Shown: in pieces, positions 53,501 to 63,019 of the stretch
Layout of the letters: each line of letters starts with the position of its first letter
Position numbering within the stretch: the first letter of the stretch is position 1
Assembly: GCA_013397075.1 (NCBI GenBank)
Contig: VWZS01000850.1
Span: forward strand, 930,001-994,000
DNA from: Rhabdornis inornatus
Lineage: Eukaryota; Chordata; Aves; Passeriformes; Rhabdornithidae
Reading direction: 5' to 3'
Length of the DNA: 64,000 bases
Made by a program: the position numbers and the translations under genes
Notes under the pieces: model-generated
What the model was told of the DNA's origin: nothing
The model's database searches: none
Seen by the model: only the letters and a program-made list of their open reading frames with translations

Positions 53501-56500
53501 AGTGGAGACACAAAACAGAGACAGTCAATTTTCAACACCTTGATTTGAAAAGTATCCTTGAAAGCAAATTCTCCCTTCAATTACACCAAACACCAACCTT
53601 GGTGGCCTCCATGTGTTTGAGCAAGTACAACACAGAGGTCAGAATCAGGCCTCCGGTGAATTTAGGTAAAAACAGCCTGCTTCTGTGCTGATGGTTTTGC
53701 TGAGAGGGTCCATCAGGACCTGCTGTCCCCCTGTATGTTACCTGCTGCTGACAGGCTGATCCAGCTGTCCAGCTGGCCTGGGGTGCACAGGGACTCCTGT
53801 CTACCTGTCAGCACAGGTGTCACCCCAGGCAGAAATGCAAACAAATGATGCTCAGAGTGGAGGTGACAAGTGAACCGTGCTGAGAGGGGCCAGAGGTGCA
53901 TCCTGTTGACTCCTCATCTTCCTTTACCTTCCTGGCATATCAGAAAACTTAAGAAATGTAAGGAGGGGACTCCAGGGGGAGGGTATAGGTGCACATATAC
54001 CAGCAAATGAAATGGTAGAAGATGTCCAGGCTCACTGGTCCTGGTGTGTAGCACCAGGGCAGGAACTGCTAGCCTGATCCAAGTGTTGGACTCAGCACTT
54101 GCAAATGTCTCCAGGATCTGTATCCAACCAGCAGTATAGCCCAGTTATGAACCATGGCTGATAATGGAAAAAGGCATTCCTCAGGATGCACCCAGACATT
54201 GGGGTCATATAAGTATCATCTGAATTACCAGGTTCCATTAAGGCAATCAATTTAAGTAAAGCCAGGGAAAACATCTTTACTCACATCCCTCCCTTCAGAG
54301 CACACCAAGCACAAATTTGAGTACTAAAGTTTCTCTGGGGGTTTTCTCCATTTTACTATTGTACTAGAAAGAGTTTAAATGTCTGCTGAGGCACTAGCAT
54401 CTGTCTCTTATCATGTATAACTTTTCTTGATTATTTCTAGAGCGGCAGACTAAACATGCAGCTCTGACATAATGCAGCATCACATTTTTATTTCTGGTTT
54501 GTTCAAAAGCCTGCACCAGCTGAAATAAGTCTCTAAAAAGAACTATATTTATAACCTCAATGCAAGCTAACAGGAGGGCTTGGATTATTGGTGTCTAAAA
54601 GGAAAACAAGTTATTAGAGATTTCTCCTAATACTCTGATGCTCTAACAACAGGGTAAGGGCTTTTGGTACCAATCACTATTATTCCCAATCTTTGTACTG
54701 GTTCCTGACTCTCCTAGTCTTAAAAGAGGCCTATCAAGTGTATTTGGACACTCATGGACCTTTTTGCCTCTTTTAGGAGAGCTGTAAAAACCCACTCCTA
54801 GTCAGAAGTCACCATTAAAAGTATCAAAGGAAGAAAATGCCAGTTTCCTAAATACCAGCATGGTCCATGTCACTTCCAGTCAGAAGGAATGGGGAGTGAT
54901 TTTCTGGTCTGTTAAATTGCCATTACTTTCCTGTCTTTGGAAGCTGCGCTCAGACTTTATAAGCTGCGGGTTCTTATAAGATGAAAACAGTTACATAATT
55001 ACAAAATTGGAGTTAGCACATTAGTCCTGATTAAAACAAGGCTGCTAACAAATTCCCTTAGTCCCAACAGACAAGCATGAAAGGAATAAATCCCCACAAG
55101 TGCTTGTTTGAAGAGGCAGCAGTAAATGTCTCCACGAACAGCAAACAGAACTCATTATAGGAATCCTCCTTCTCTGGCTGCTTCTTTGACTGGAGGATAT
55201 TCTATTTTCAGGCACTGCAATATATTTTCTATGGAACAGAAAAGGCACATCCAACCAGTTTCTACTGTAAGAGGTCATCACAAGCCAGGGACTTTCCATA
55301 AGCCTTGCTTATGAGCTCGTGAGTGTAGAAGTGTCATTTCCCAACCATGCACTGAAGAAATTATATCTCCTGACTTCCCATACACCTAACAGGATACAAC
55401 TTTCTCCTTATCTCCTACAGCAGTGAAAACCTCGACATCTCCTGTCTTAGCGTAACTAATCTGGTCAGCCTCCTCCCATTCCTCTCTGCCTGCTTTATGC
55501 AAACTACTGTGGTGCAGGCCCAAGCTATTTCTGTATTTGGAAACAACATCCTCATTCCTGCTGATGTGCCCTTTCAGCACTGCTCTTGCAAGGACAAGCT
55601 AGCACACACAATGTAAATAAGAACATTTTTCAAGTGAATGCAATCTATAGCCCAGATCCTATTTTCATAGGCAAATGAACCTTAAGGATCCTCATACAAA
55701 GACACCTAAAGTCTGCATATAGAGAAGTTATTTCCACTCTTAAGAAGAGATAGGACACTTAAGTACAAGTTAGTCACCAAGTCCCATAATACAGTTGCTC
55801 AACCATAAGTATCAATAGCTTTTGAGGTATAGCATCATCATTGAATCATAGGATGGTTTGGGTTAGAATGGGCCTTAAAGATCATCTGATTCCAGCCCCC
55901 TGCCATGGGCAGGGACACCTTCCATTAGACCAAGTTTTTGAAGCTCTATCCAACCTGGTCTTGAACATTTCCAGGAATGGGGCAGCTACAGCTTCTCTGG
56001 GTGACCTTTTTTAGAATTTCTTCCTAAGATCTAATCTAAACCTACTGCCATTCATTTTAAAGACATTCTTCCTTGTTCTGTCACTACCTGCCTTTGTAAA
56101 AAGCCCGTTTTCATTTTTCTTGTAGGCTCCCTTTACGTACTGTAAGGCCACAATTAGGTCACACCAAAACTTTCTCTTTTCCAGGCTGAACAATCCCGGT
56201 TCTCTCAGTCTTTCCTCACAGGAGAGAGGCTCCATCCCTCTAATCATCCAGGTGTTCCTCTTCTGGACTTGCTCCAAAAAGTCAGTGTCCTTCCTGCGCC
56301 TGGGACCCCAGTCTGGATGCAGTGTTCCAGGTGGGGTCTTACAAGAGAGGAGGGGCAGAATCCCCTCCCTCGCCCTCCTGGCCACATTGCTTTGGATGCA
56401 ATCCAGGACACTCTTGGCTTTCTGAGCTGCAGGAGCACATTGCTGGGTCATATCCAGCCTCATCCATCAGCACTCCCAAGTCCTTCTTGGCAAGGCTGCT

Positions 56501-59500
56501 TTCCATCTGTCCAGCCCCCAGCCTGTACTGACACTGCAAGTTGTCCCAACCCAGGTGCAGCACTGTGTACCTGGTCTTGTTAAACCTCATGAGATTCCCA
56601 TGGGCCCACTTTTTGAGCTTGTCCAGGTATCTTGGATTATCTAAGATCACCACATAGAACTATGGATATGCCACATGCCTTGAGATCTGTATCCATCTGG
56701 ACTGGTATGGAAACCAGGCAGACTATCTTCATGCACCTCAACAGCAAGAGAACATAGGTTTGGCCTTGCTCCTTGAATGTCTTTGGATCCTAGCTCTGTT
56801 AAAATTTTTACCTATATTCTCTTCAGCATTTGGAACATCTTCAGCAGTAAAGCAGGCCAGAAAATGCACTAAGTGACATAGCATCTAGATTTTTCTGAAG
56901 TTGTTGACCCTCACACTCTGGTTATTCAGAAATCTAGTGATTATAAAATAGTGCCACAATAACTAAGGGAAAAAAAAAAAAAAGAAAAAAACTGCTGTGA
57001 AAAAAGTCATGCAGTTATGCTGTTTAAACTTCAAAAAGACATACCAGATGAATCAGCCACTTGTGGCTTGGGAATGAAAGGAGAAAGTCCATTGCATCAC
57101 TGGACAGCCGGGGGTTTGGAGGATTGTTATCTTGGCAAGTAGTGAGAGTACATGCTACAGGCTATGTTCCAGAAAAAAAAATGTGTCACTTTTCTTGAAA
57201 ATGAGAATGATCTGCTCATTTGCATAATATGGCATGACTGTATTGTTGACAGAGCTAGAGTAAGGGAGTTCAGAGCCTGGGGCATGCTCCTCTCCCTGGT
57301 TTCTTTGGTCAGCATGGTTTGTTTGCGTCACGCTGTTGTTGTCCAGGCCACATCATGAGGAAAGTGCGACAGACTTTTAGTCTAAAAGGACTAAAAATGC
57401 GTCTGAGAAGGGTGTGGACAGGTGGGAAGGAGAGCAACACAGTGGGATGGCACTTAACCTTTAGGTTTTGTCCCTGTACGTCATGGGGTACAGAGGGATT
57501 GGGGTACTGGTACTGCAGCACCAGTGCTGACAGTGCTCCAGTAGCCAGGAAAGCTCCAAGAGGTCAGACAAGGCTGTGAGGGGTATGAAAGAACACTGTG
57601 GCACGTTACAGCAGTGGCTTGTGGTCTTTTATTGCAGCTCTTCAGCTTATTACAGTGTAGTGGGGAGGATTTGTGGTCCGTGGCGACAGTCACAGTAGAA
57701 GCAGCGGGCCCCTTCCAGAGAGGGGCCTGTTACATCAATGCCTGCAATCCCAAAAGGAGCAGTTCCATGACTCCTCTTGCTCCTTTGGCTCTCCCATGGA
57801 AAATGTCTTCATGGGAGTGATGAAAGAAATACAAACATCACAAATGTCTGATGCCAGATTCTCATCCCTCTGGGATTTCCTTGAGGCCTATCCTGTAATA
57901 CTTCCCCATCAAAGTGAAGCAGTTTGCACAATCAGATTTTATGTCTTCCTATGGTGTTTCGCGATTTCAGCACCCAAGTCCCCTGTAATAATTACATCTG
58001 GATATAATAGATGGGACTAAGTGACAATGCTTAAAGCATAAGAAATCTGTCACCTGTGGTAGTTAGTCCATGTCAGCCATGATTTTCTGAGTAAATGTCT
58101 GTAATATAGTGCTTTTGAGTACCAAGGCCTCCCAAGTCATGGCCAACGCTTCCTCCCACTAATTATAAAATATAATGATAGATCTAGTGGAAATACCACT
58201 TCTGATGAGATAATGAAAAAGGCTTCTCTGAATATCCTGGCTTGTTTGAATAGATGTATTCAGACATGGATTGCATAAATACAGACACTGGAGTTTCTTT
58301 GACTTGGGGCTATAAAATATTTTAACAAGAACTCAGCACCTTGAGTCTGATTAGACATGCAATGATACTGTTATCCAAACTTAATTTCATGTCTGCATTT
58401 AATTTGAACTACTGCACTTCTCAAAATTATAGCAAGTCTCTTGATTTTCATCAATATAGGAATTTGCTATTATTAGAAGCAGCAAGGTATCTCCCGTGTA
58501 TCAGAGAACTCACAGTGCCTGCAGATCAATTCTTCCAGTACAGTTGTCTGTACAAAGCTTTAGTTCCAACATAAAAGCTATTTTAAAACCAATTAATTAC
58601 TTTATTGCAGTATATATTGCAAGTATTGTACATTCATAACACAGTAGTTGTGATATATAATATCAGAGACGGATTCTAATGAATACTTCTCTGATGTTGT
58701 ATATGTTCTCTTCATAAGCAAAATAGTCTATTGGAAAATGTTTCATCTCCTGTCTAAAAATACTTATCCTATTTTTCAAAAAAAATTTAACGGTTGTATT
58801 GAATCTATAAGAAGAAATAAACGCTACTAACGTTAGTGTATCGCAGTAAGAATTCCGTGACCCATCGGGAAAGTTCACCACAGGCAAACTAAAGCAAAGA
58901 CAGGCGGTACAGCGGCAGGAGGGGCACGGGCGGGAGCTTTAGGGCACGAGCGGAGGAGGGAAGGGAGAAGGGAAGAGAGAAGGGAAGGGAGAAGGGAAGA
59001 GAGAAGGGAAGAGAGAAGGGAAGAGAGAAGAGAAGGGAGAAGGGAAGGGAGAAATGAAGGGAGAAGGGGACCTGAGGCTGCGGCTGCGGGAGCCGCCCCC
59101 GCCCCGCGCCCCGCCTGGCGCGGAACCGCGGCGCCCCCGCGCGGGCGGCACCGGCACCGCAGCACCGCCGGGGACAGGCAGCGACCCAGAGACAGACACG
59201 CAGCCAGCCACAGTGCTGCACGCTGCTACGGGCTTCGGCCCGGCACAACTCCCTAACAAGAACATTCTCCATAGATGAAATTGAAATTCCAGGAGAATAT
59301 ATTCCTCCAGGTCGTGTTACTGCATCGTTTACTTCTTCCCTGTGTTCCAGTGTTAATGATGGCTTTGCCTTGTCATCCTCTTCAAAGGCAAAGTAGGTCA
59401 TAGAAATATAGAATGGTTTGGGTTGGAAGGGGCCTTAAACCCTTAAACTCAGCACCCCTGCCATGGGCAGGAGCACCTTCCATGAGACCAGGTTGCTCCA

Positions 59501-62500
59501 AGCCCCATCCAAACTGGCCACAAACACCTCCAGGGATGGGCCATCCAAAGTTTCTCTGGACAATGTGTTTCAGTGTCTCTGCAAGCTCGCACTAATTTCC
59601 TCCTAACATCTAATCTTAATCTTTTCTCTTTTAGTTTGAAACCTCTTTCCCTTGTCCTGTTACTATCTGTCCATATAAAGAATCATTCTTCACCCTTTTA
59701 TATAAGCTCTCTTTAAATACTGAAAGGCCATCTCTTACTCAGAGATGAACTTGCAAACATAATGGCCCGTGTAATTTTTGCACTTTTCATTTCACAGATA
59801 GCCAAATACCCAAATTTCCAATTAATTTCCACGATATCTGGCACCCAGTTCAATGTGCTGCTATGAAGTGCATTTCAGAAAGTAGAAAAAAGAAGAAAAA
59901 ATATTCAGGAATAAATCTCTGGGAAGAAGAGAGAAGGGATATGAACAAGAGGGTGATGTACACAAAAATGGGGCTTCAGCTATATTGCAATGCTAGCAGA
60001 GGACTGCTGGTAGAATCTTTTCTTGGGTCTAAACTGAAACATGGACTGACCAGGAGTAACATTACACGGTCATGTAAAAATTCCCATTTTTAAAAACAGT
60101 GGTGAAAGGAACTAAACCAGCAAAGACGACCCTTCTATGCTCTACTGCTTTACCATAAGAGTATAGGTCTAGAGGGCAGATCTTTTCACAAATGGCAGCA
60201 GAATGTAGGTGGTAACATTAAATCATGTACAAAACTGCAGAGAAGACTCCAAACTAGCTGTCCTCTGAGTAGCAGAGAATTAGGACTCAGTTTTAAGTAT
60301 TTTCCAGAGATCAGTTTTCCTTGTCATTTGTAAAGATAGCAGTCTGATTAAAACAGAAACAGTAAAGCTGTGCCTAGATAAGTCTCTAGCTAGGCAAAGA
60401 TATGTTATTCTCAGTATATCCACACACATATAAATACATATATCCTGGTCCATGACTGAATGGGAAGCCATTACATGTTATTCCAACATACTTAAAGAAC
60501 TGTGGCTGGGTAGTCACAGCTGAATGATTTTGGCTAATCACCAAGTGAGTAATGTCAAACACTGAATGTCTGGACAGTTTCCATTCAAATAACATTTCAT
60601 CTTGGGCCAACAGTATTTACAAACCACTGGAATGAAATCCCATACTGTCATTTATCCATTAGTAAGAGGCAGCATTACAGCTGGGTAAGATGCAGCCTTA
60701 CTTCTGCATGGAGGTCTCTCAGCTCTCCCAGTGGTGGTAGCTCTTTCTGAACCTACCACAACAGTTCTGCAAGTCTCCCCTGCTCACTTCTGCACACCTT
60801 AAATGGCATGCACAAATTCAGAGAGGGAGTCTGCAGGTATGTGGGTGTTTATTCAGGTAATCTCTGACTGGTCCCCTGAAATTTAAGGTGTCATTTTATA
60901 TTTAAAGTTTTTCTGTTTCAGAAACAACAAATTATACAGGCAGATATTGGTCCCTATTTGACTTAATGTGTGTATCTAAACCTTCCCTTGCTCTCAGGCA
61001 GTGGTGGTAAAGAATGGAGAAGCTGTAAAACATTCCCATAGAGCTACACAAGAAGAAGATACAGCATATTCTCAGATCTTGATCTTGCTCCTTGCTTTCT
61101 GCATTCTCTTCATATCTTCTGAATCACTCTTCCTTTATCTGACCTGCACCCTGCACATCCTTGGATGGTTATCTGTTCTCAGAAAAAAGTCACTTCCCCT
61201 GCACCTACTCCCTCATTGTGACATACTCCCACAGAACTCAGTGAGGCATCAAAAACCACTCTCTTTGCTTTTGAGACAGGAATGGGCAAAACTGACAAAA
61301 ATTTAGCACCCTCAACAGCAAGAGATACTGCCAGGTTTGTGTAATTCCTCCTACATTGGTGTAGGAAAGCCTGTATTATCGCTGTTAAAATTTAAAAACA
61401 AAAAGTATTCTCTCTGTAACAAAGAAGGATAGATTACTTTCACTAGTATCCTTATTGGGATATCATAAAGACAGTTTAGCCAGATGTTTTTCAGTACTTG
61501 TCCAGAAATTTCTCCATGTAAGAAGGCATATGGGTCAGCATGACATTCTATCAGGAAAGTCTCCAGAGAGGTTGCCTTTGAAAATATCACTGGGATTCAT
61601 CTAACTACAGGTGAATTTCAGCTGCATAGCTCAGTAGTTCCACACAGACAAAAAATCTAATCTGTTTTAGGCTTGTGTGTACTTACAAGTTCAAGCCAAT
61701 GTCATTCCTGCACTGGTTTGTAAAGCTAATAGAAGTAACAGAATCATAGAATCACAGAAATGCTTTGGTTGGAAGGGATCTTTGAAGATCATCTGTGCAA
61801 TGGGTATCGACATCTTTCACCAGATCAGGTTGCTCAGAGCCTCATCCAGCCTAACCTTGAACAATTCCAATGATGAGGTATCCATAGCTTCTGTGGGCAG
61901 CCTGTTCCAGTGCACTACACTCAGCAAAAATAATTTCTTCCTAACGTGCAAGCATAAATACACTCTATTATATCATCTCCACAGCCAATATACAAAGTTT
62001 TAATGCTCCTAAGGGGACAGGATACTTTATTGGAGAGGTCTGTAGCAGCAACAAATTCCCCAACATCTTACTTTATTTAAAGCAATAAAGTGGTTGAACA
62101 CCTCATTTTGTGACAATAGTCTAGAGTTTGATTTGAGACACATTTTAGTCTGAAGGCCATCACACACCTGTGCTGGAGCAGACACTTTGCCATGGGATTC
62201 ATGTTGCAATACCAAGAATCCCCTGGGATATGGGTGTGGTGATCAGACATTTCCAAATACTAATACTAGTGTCCAGGTCTTAATGGGAGGTGCTAATCCA
62301 GGGCTGGTTTCACAGGTTATGGCAAAGCGAGGGACTCAGAAATTGCAGTTGTCTTAGCAAATCTTCTAATGTGCCATCATTTTTTTTCAGGGAAAAAAAA
62401 TAGGGAGGAGAAAAGAAAAAAATCCAACAAAGATGAAAGCAAGGAGACAAGACAGGAAAGCAAAGGGCGAGCAGCCCGAAGACAAAACCGAGAACAGAGG

Positions 62501-62584
62501 GAAAACAACAACAAAACGCAGCCGAAGAAAAGGAAAGCCCCAAACAAAGAACAGGACCTGGCACCCGTTGACACTGCACATTAA
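5467..62584 (+). CDS. RSPO3: R-spondin 3, complete five-exon coding sequence (join 5467-5563, 36316-36507, 38028-38174, 40507-40704, 62391-62584)
   Basis: The joined exons encode 275 residues (human RSPO3 is 272). Seen: a hydrophobic signal peptide, about residues 1-21; furin-like repeat 1, about 35-95, with 8 Cys; furin-like repeat 2, about 98-142, with 8 Cys; a thrombospondin type-1 repeat, about 147-207, with 6 Cys and a WSPW motif at 153-156; and a Lys/Arg-rich tail at 208-275. From the family: R-spondins are secreted ligands. FU1 binds ZNRF3/RNF43 and FU2 binds LGR4-6, which clears the ligases and strengthens Wnt signalling; TSP1 and the tail bind heparan sulfate. The FU1 residues R67 and Q72 and the FU2 residues F106 and F110, at positions known to contact these partners in RSPO1, are present. 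Sequons remain at N36 (NVS) and N137 (NHT). The start is set by the signal peptide and an A at -3. RSPO3 is preferred over RSPO1/2/4 because the signal peptide and FU1 match it almost residue for residue. Confidence 0.97.
5600..7450 (+). promoter_or_regulatory. CpG-rich continuation of the island into intron 1
   Basis: GC-rich blocks dense in CpG occur at about 5620-5810, 6180-6680 and 7010-7450, with a single N at 7296. Long open frames on both strands here reflect the scarcity of stop codons in GC-rich DNA. This is likely the downstream part of the promoter island; it could also hold an alternative or antisense promoter. Confidence 0.6.
9117..9294. repeat. Polypyrimidine tetranucleotide microsatellite (CCTT/CCTG/CCTC)n
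   Basis: About 178 bp of tandem 4-mers, mixing CCTT, CCTG and CCTC with interruptions such as CCGG and TTTCC. It gives a strong strand asymmetry in intron 1 and produces meaningless Pro/Leu/Cys-rich or Gly/Arg/Lys-rich frames. Confidence 0.95.
18602..18664. repeat. Degenerate dispersed relic with imperfect inverted halves
   Basis: Reads cctgattcttttcctattga, then agtttaatgggaggttttgc, then cactgatttcaataggagg. The two halves are imperfect reverse complements around TATTGAAG and TTTCAATA. This is a common look for an ancient non-autonomous element in sauropsids. The family name is not known to me. Confidence 0.45.
18800..18890. repeat. Degenerate dispersed palindrome-like relic
   Basis: The stretch around cagcttcataccccagtgg and ctcctgatttatattgg resembles a motif class (ctgattTAcactGGtgtaa...) that I remember as widely dispersed in bird and turtle DNA. 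It is one of several similar relics in this window, and the family is not identified. Confidence 0.35.
20503..20526. repeat. (CTCTC)n-type pyrimidine repeat containing one N
   Basis: About four to five copies of the 5-mer TCTCC, interrupted by an N at 20524 and followed by more pyrimidines. The ambiguous base suggests uncertain repeat length. Confidence 0.85.
22795..22985 (-). repeat. Ancient CR1/L3-like LINE fragment
   Basis: The part reading ctctgatttgaaatttacat, then gtgactgagattatactgcc and on, resembles, from memory, the antisense 3' region of old CR1/L3 LINEs seen across reptiles and birds. It is highly diverged. A repeat-library search would decide. Confidence 0.4.
25590..25705 (+). 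repeat. MIR-like ancient SINE fragment
   Basis: The order cctcacaatcctaagagata, ggtatcatttctcctttgca, gatgaaaaaattgaagctca fits the core of MIR-class SINEs (tatta-rich, then ttttacagatgaggaaactgag). It is diverged and without clear ends. MIR cores persist at low density in bird genomes. Confidence 0.45.
36316..36507 (+). CDS. RSPO3: RSPO3 coding exon 2: furin-like repeat 1
   Basis: The acceptor ttctcag|tgcatcc and donor gcaa|gtaagt define 192 nt. It completes Met33 and codes to Ala95-96, starting HPNVSQGCQGGC. Eight cysteines (41, 45, 48, 54, 57, 76, 80, 95) fit a Cys-rich furin-like repeat. R67 and Q72 lie in LERIGMKQIG, equivalent to the RSPO1 residues that contact ZNRF3/RNF43 (family knowledge). 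Phase 1 at both ends. Confidence 0.97.
36508..38027 (+). other. RSPO3: RSPO3 intron 2 (1.5 kb)
   Basis: Donor gtaagt, acceptor ttgcatttcag, phase 1. It contains no repeat or gene that I recognise. The frame upstream of exon 3 is open back to 37919, so intron retention would not stop translation immediately, but nothing indicates this is used. Confidence 0.93.
38028..38174 (+). CDS. RSPO3: RSPO3 coding exon 3: furin-like repeat 2
   Basis: The acceptor tgcatttcag|aatgt and donor attg|gtgagt define 147 nt. It codes KCKADCDTCFTRNFCTKC and onward to about residue 145, with eight cysteines (98, 102, 105, 111, 114, 125, 129, 142). F106 and F110 correspond to the aromatic pair that inserts into LGR receptors in the known RSPO1 complexes. 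N137-H-T is a potential N-glycosylation site near the end. Phase 1 at both ends. Confidence 0.97.
38175..40506 (+). other. RSPO3: RSPO3 intron 3 (2.3 kb)
   Basis: Donor gtgagt, acceptor tattgcag, phase 1. AT-rich with no recognisable coding region or repeat, apart from a possible degenerate dispersed motif near 40165-40235. Confidence 0.93.
40507..40704 (+). CDS. RSPO3: RSPO3 coding exon 4: thrombospondin type-1 repeat
   Basis: The acceptor tattgcag|tgcactg and donor aaag|gtacca define 198 nt covering V146 to K211. Six cysteines (148, 159, 166, 190, 199, 206) and the W-x-x-W motif WSPW (153-156), a typical C-mannosylation context, identify the TSP1 domain. From the family this domain binds heparan sulfate proteoglycans. 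The donor departs from consensus at +4 to +6 (cca instead of agt) and is the weakest of the four donors. The frame remains open 15 codons into the intron, to a TAA at 40749. Confidence 0.96.
40855..40860 (+). terminator. Candidate intronic poly(A) signal after exon 4
   Basis: AATAAA lies 151 bp downstream of the weak exon-4 donor. A GT-rich stretch (gtgctttgtgtga, about 40883-40895) sits at the right distance to act as the downstream element. If used, it would end an RSPO3 transcript that lacks exon 5. There is no transcript evidence in the sequence itself. Confidence 0.35.
41855..42310 (+). mobile_element. CR1 LINE, 5'-truncated 3' fragment
   Basis: Contains a broken reverse-transcriptase C-terminal reading (LERVQ.RATKMVKGLE, then LGLFSLEKRRLRGD, then, after a frame change near 42000, FSVLTSDRTKGNG and HWNRLSREVV). 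It ends in repeated gattctNtgattct units at 42284-42310. It lies in the same orientation as RSPO3 within intron 4. The element is dead: 5'-truncated and frameshifted. Confidence 0.92.
48911..48966. repeat. Degenerate dispersed relic (gggcctgatcc type)
   Basis: Reads agggcctgatccaagaccca, then ctgaaatcccattgacttca. It matches the same remembered class of sauropsid dispersed motif as at 18602-18664. The family is unassigned. Confidence 0.4.
55838..56655 (-). mobile_element. CR1 LINE, 5'-truncated, longest copy in the window
   Basis: The antisense text begins with the CR1 3' end (ttgaatcataggatggtttg). On the minus strand it continues into reverse-transcriptase C-terminal sequence (KWAHGNLMRFNKTRYTVLHL, SSLAKKDLGVLMDEA, REPGLFSLEKRKFWCDLIVA). 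At least one frame shift separates the two pieces. It is about 0.8 kb and non-autonomous, antisense to RSPO3. Confidence 0.93.
58880..59285. promoter_or_regulatory. Small intragenic CpG islet
   Basis: A CpG-dense stretch, strongest at about 59085-59180 (for example ccccgcgccccgcctggcgc), stands out in an otherwise AT-rich intron. It contains the 12-bp minisatellite and is followed by a coding-like frame. It could be an alternative or antisense promoter, a retrocopied fragment, or repeat-driven composition. The strand and role are undetermined. Confidence 0.45.
58958..59065. repeat. 12-bp purine minisatellite, nine units of GGGAAGRGAGAA
   Basis: Units begin every 12 bp at 58958, 58970, 58982, 58994, 59006, 59018, 59030, 59042 and 59054, each with at most a few substitutions. 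Since 12 is a multiple of 3, the minus strand reads a clean FSLP repeat, which makes an artificial open frame. Confidence 0.95.
59250..59396 (+). pseudogene. Unassigned coding-like fragment ending in TAG, abutting a CR1
   Basis: In one + frame the sequence reads TFSIDEIEIPGEYIPPG, then a Ser-rich stretch ending SSSSKAK, with TAG at 59394-59396. It has varied residues, sensible codons and no low complexity, unlike the neighbouring repeat-driven frames. There is no in-frame ATG nearby and no convincing splice site pair. I do not recognise the protein. It may be a retrocopied or captured exon fragment, or chance. The minus strand is also open here. Confidence 0.3.
59398..59735 (-). mobile_element. 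CR1 LINE 3' fragment
   Basis: Starts with the inverted CR1 3' end (catagaaatatagaatggtt, then tgggttggaaggggcctt). It continues through the typical ccatgggcaggagcaccttc and cctcctaacatctaatctta blocks to about 59735. It is about 340 bp, 5'-truncated and antisense to RSPO3. Confidence 0.92.
61738..61952 (-). mobile_element. CR1 LINE 3' fragment, short
   Basis: Begins acagaatcatagaatcacag and continues ttggttggaagggatctttg, with the ggttgctcagagcctcatcc and cctgttccagtgcactacac blocks, ending near ttcttcctaacgtgcaa. It is about 215 bp, antisense, and 440 bp before exon 5. Confidence 0.92.
62391..62584 (+). CDS. RSPO3: RSPO3 coding exon 5: basic C-terminal tail and stop
   Basis: After a strong polypyrimidine tract and cag at 62388-62390, the exon codes G212-H275 and ends with TAA at 62582-62584. 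The tail is rich in Lys, Arg, Glu, Gln and Asn (for example KKNREEKRKKSNKDESKE) and ends VDTAH, close to the human TVH end. It is low complexity and predicted disordered. In the family this tail carries basic clusters that strengthen binding to glycosaminoglycans. The human match is weaker here than in exons 2-4, as expected for a fast-evolving tail. Confidence 0.95.
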
Positions 62585-62856
62585 TGGCCCCCCATGATTG
62601 TTTAAGTCTTATGATGCTGCTATCTCTACCAGATCGCCCTGACAGGTGTTCCAACCATTCAGGCCGCAAATGGACAATGCTACCAGTTATTATTAAACTT
62701 TAAACAACATTCCAAATACTTCCTATATTCTCCAAGCAACCATAGTTTATTAAAGAGATTGACATGAGCCAAGGAAAAAAAAATCTAAAGATGGGATACT
62801 TTAAAACTGTTATATTACATGCTTCCATGCATCTGTAAAAGGCAATTAAGAAATTT

Positions 62857-62864
62857 TGTATATA
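62857..62864 (+). promoter_or_regulatory. Candidate Pumilio response element 1 in the 3' UTR
   Basis: TGTATATA matches the PUM consensus TGTANATA. A second match, TGTACATA, is at 63020-63027. PUM proteins usually shorten mRNA life. An 8-mer can occur by chance in AT-rich DNA. Confidence 0.35.
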
Positions 62865-63019
62865 TTAATAATAGGGTATAAAATATAGCAATATAATAAT
62901 GAATGACATTCAGATGAACAATGTTCTTTTTCTTTGTAAAATATTTTTCAAGTTATTGTTTAAGTATGAGGCAAGAGATATGTCTAAATCAAAGATGAAA
63001 ATCGTATCCCTTCATATAT

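Larger units (their letters stand above)
40705..62390 (+). other. RSPO3: RSPO3 intron 4 (21.7 kb)
   Basis: Donor gtacca (weak), acceptor a long T run then cag, phase 1. It holds all four recognisable CR1 LINE fragments of the window, a 12-bp purine minisatellite, a small CpG islet at about 58.9-59.28 kb and an AATAAA 151 bp after exon 4. Between these it is AT-rich DNA in which I see no supported gene. Confidence 0.9.

Noticed and set aside
56011..56653. Antisense frames resembling a host gene
   Set aside because: They are the reverse-transcriptase C-terminal remnants of a CR1 LINE, not a cellular gene.
5186..59065. CRISPR-like regular arrays
   Set aside because: The only regularly spaced repeats are purine tandem repeats without unique spacers, and the DNA is vertebrate.
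58875..59401. Antisense frame of about 170 codons with FSLP repeats
   Set aside because: The repeated part is the 12-bp minisatellite and the middle is the CpG islet. Only the short segment at 59.25-59.40 kb looks coding-like, and better on the + strand.
62692..62754. ATTAAA hexamers as the main poly(A) signal
   Set aside because: A canonical AATAAA with a good GT-rich element lies at 63416. The earlier variants may give minor short forms only.
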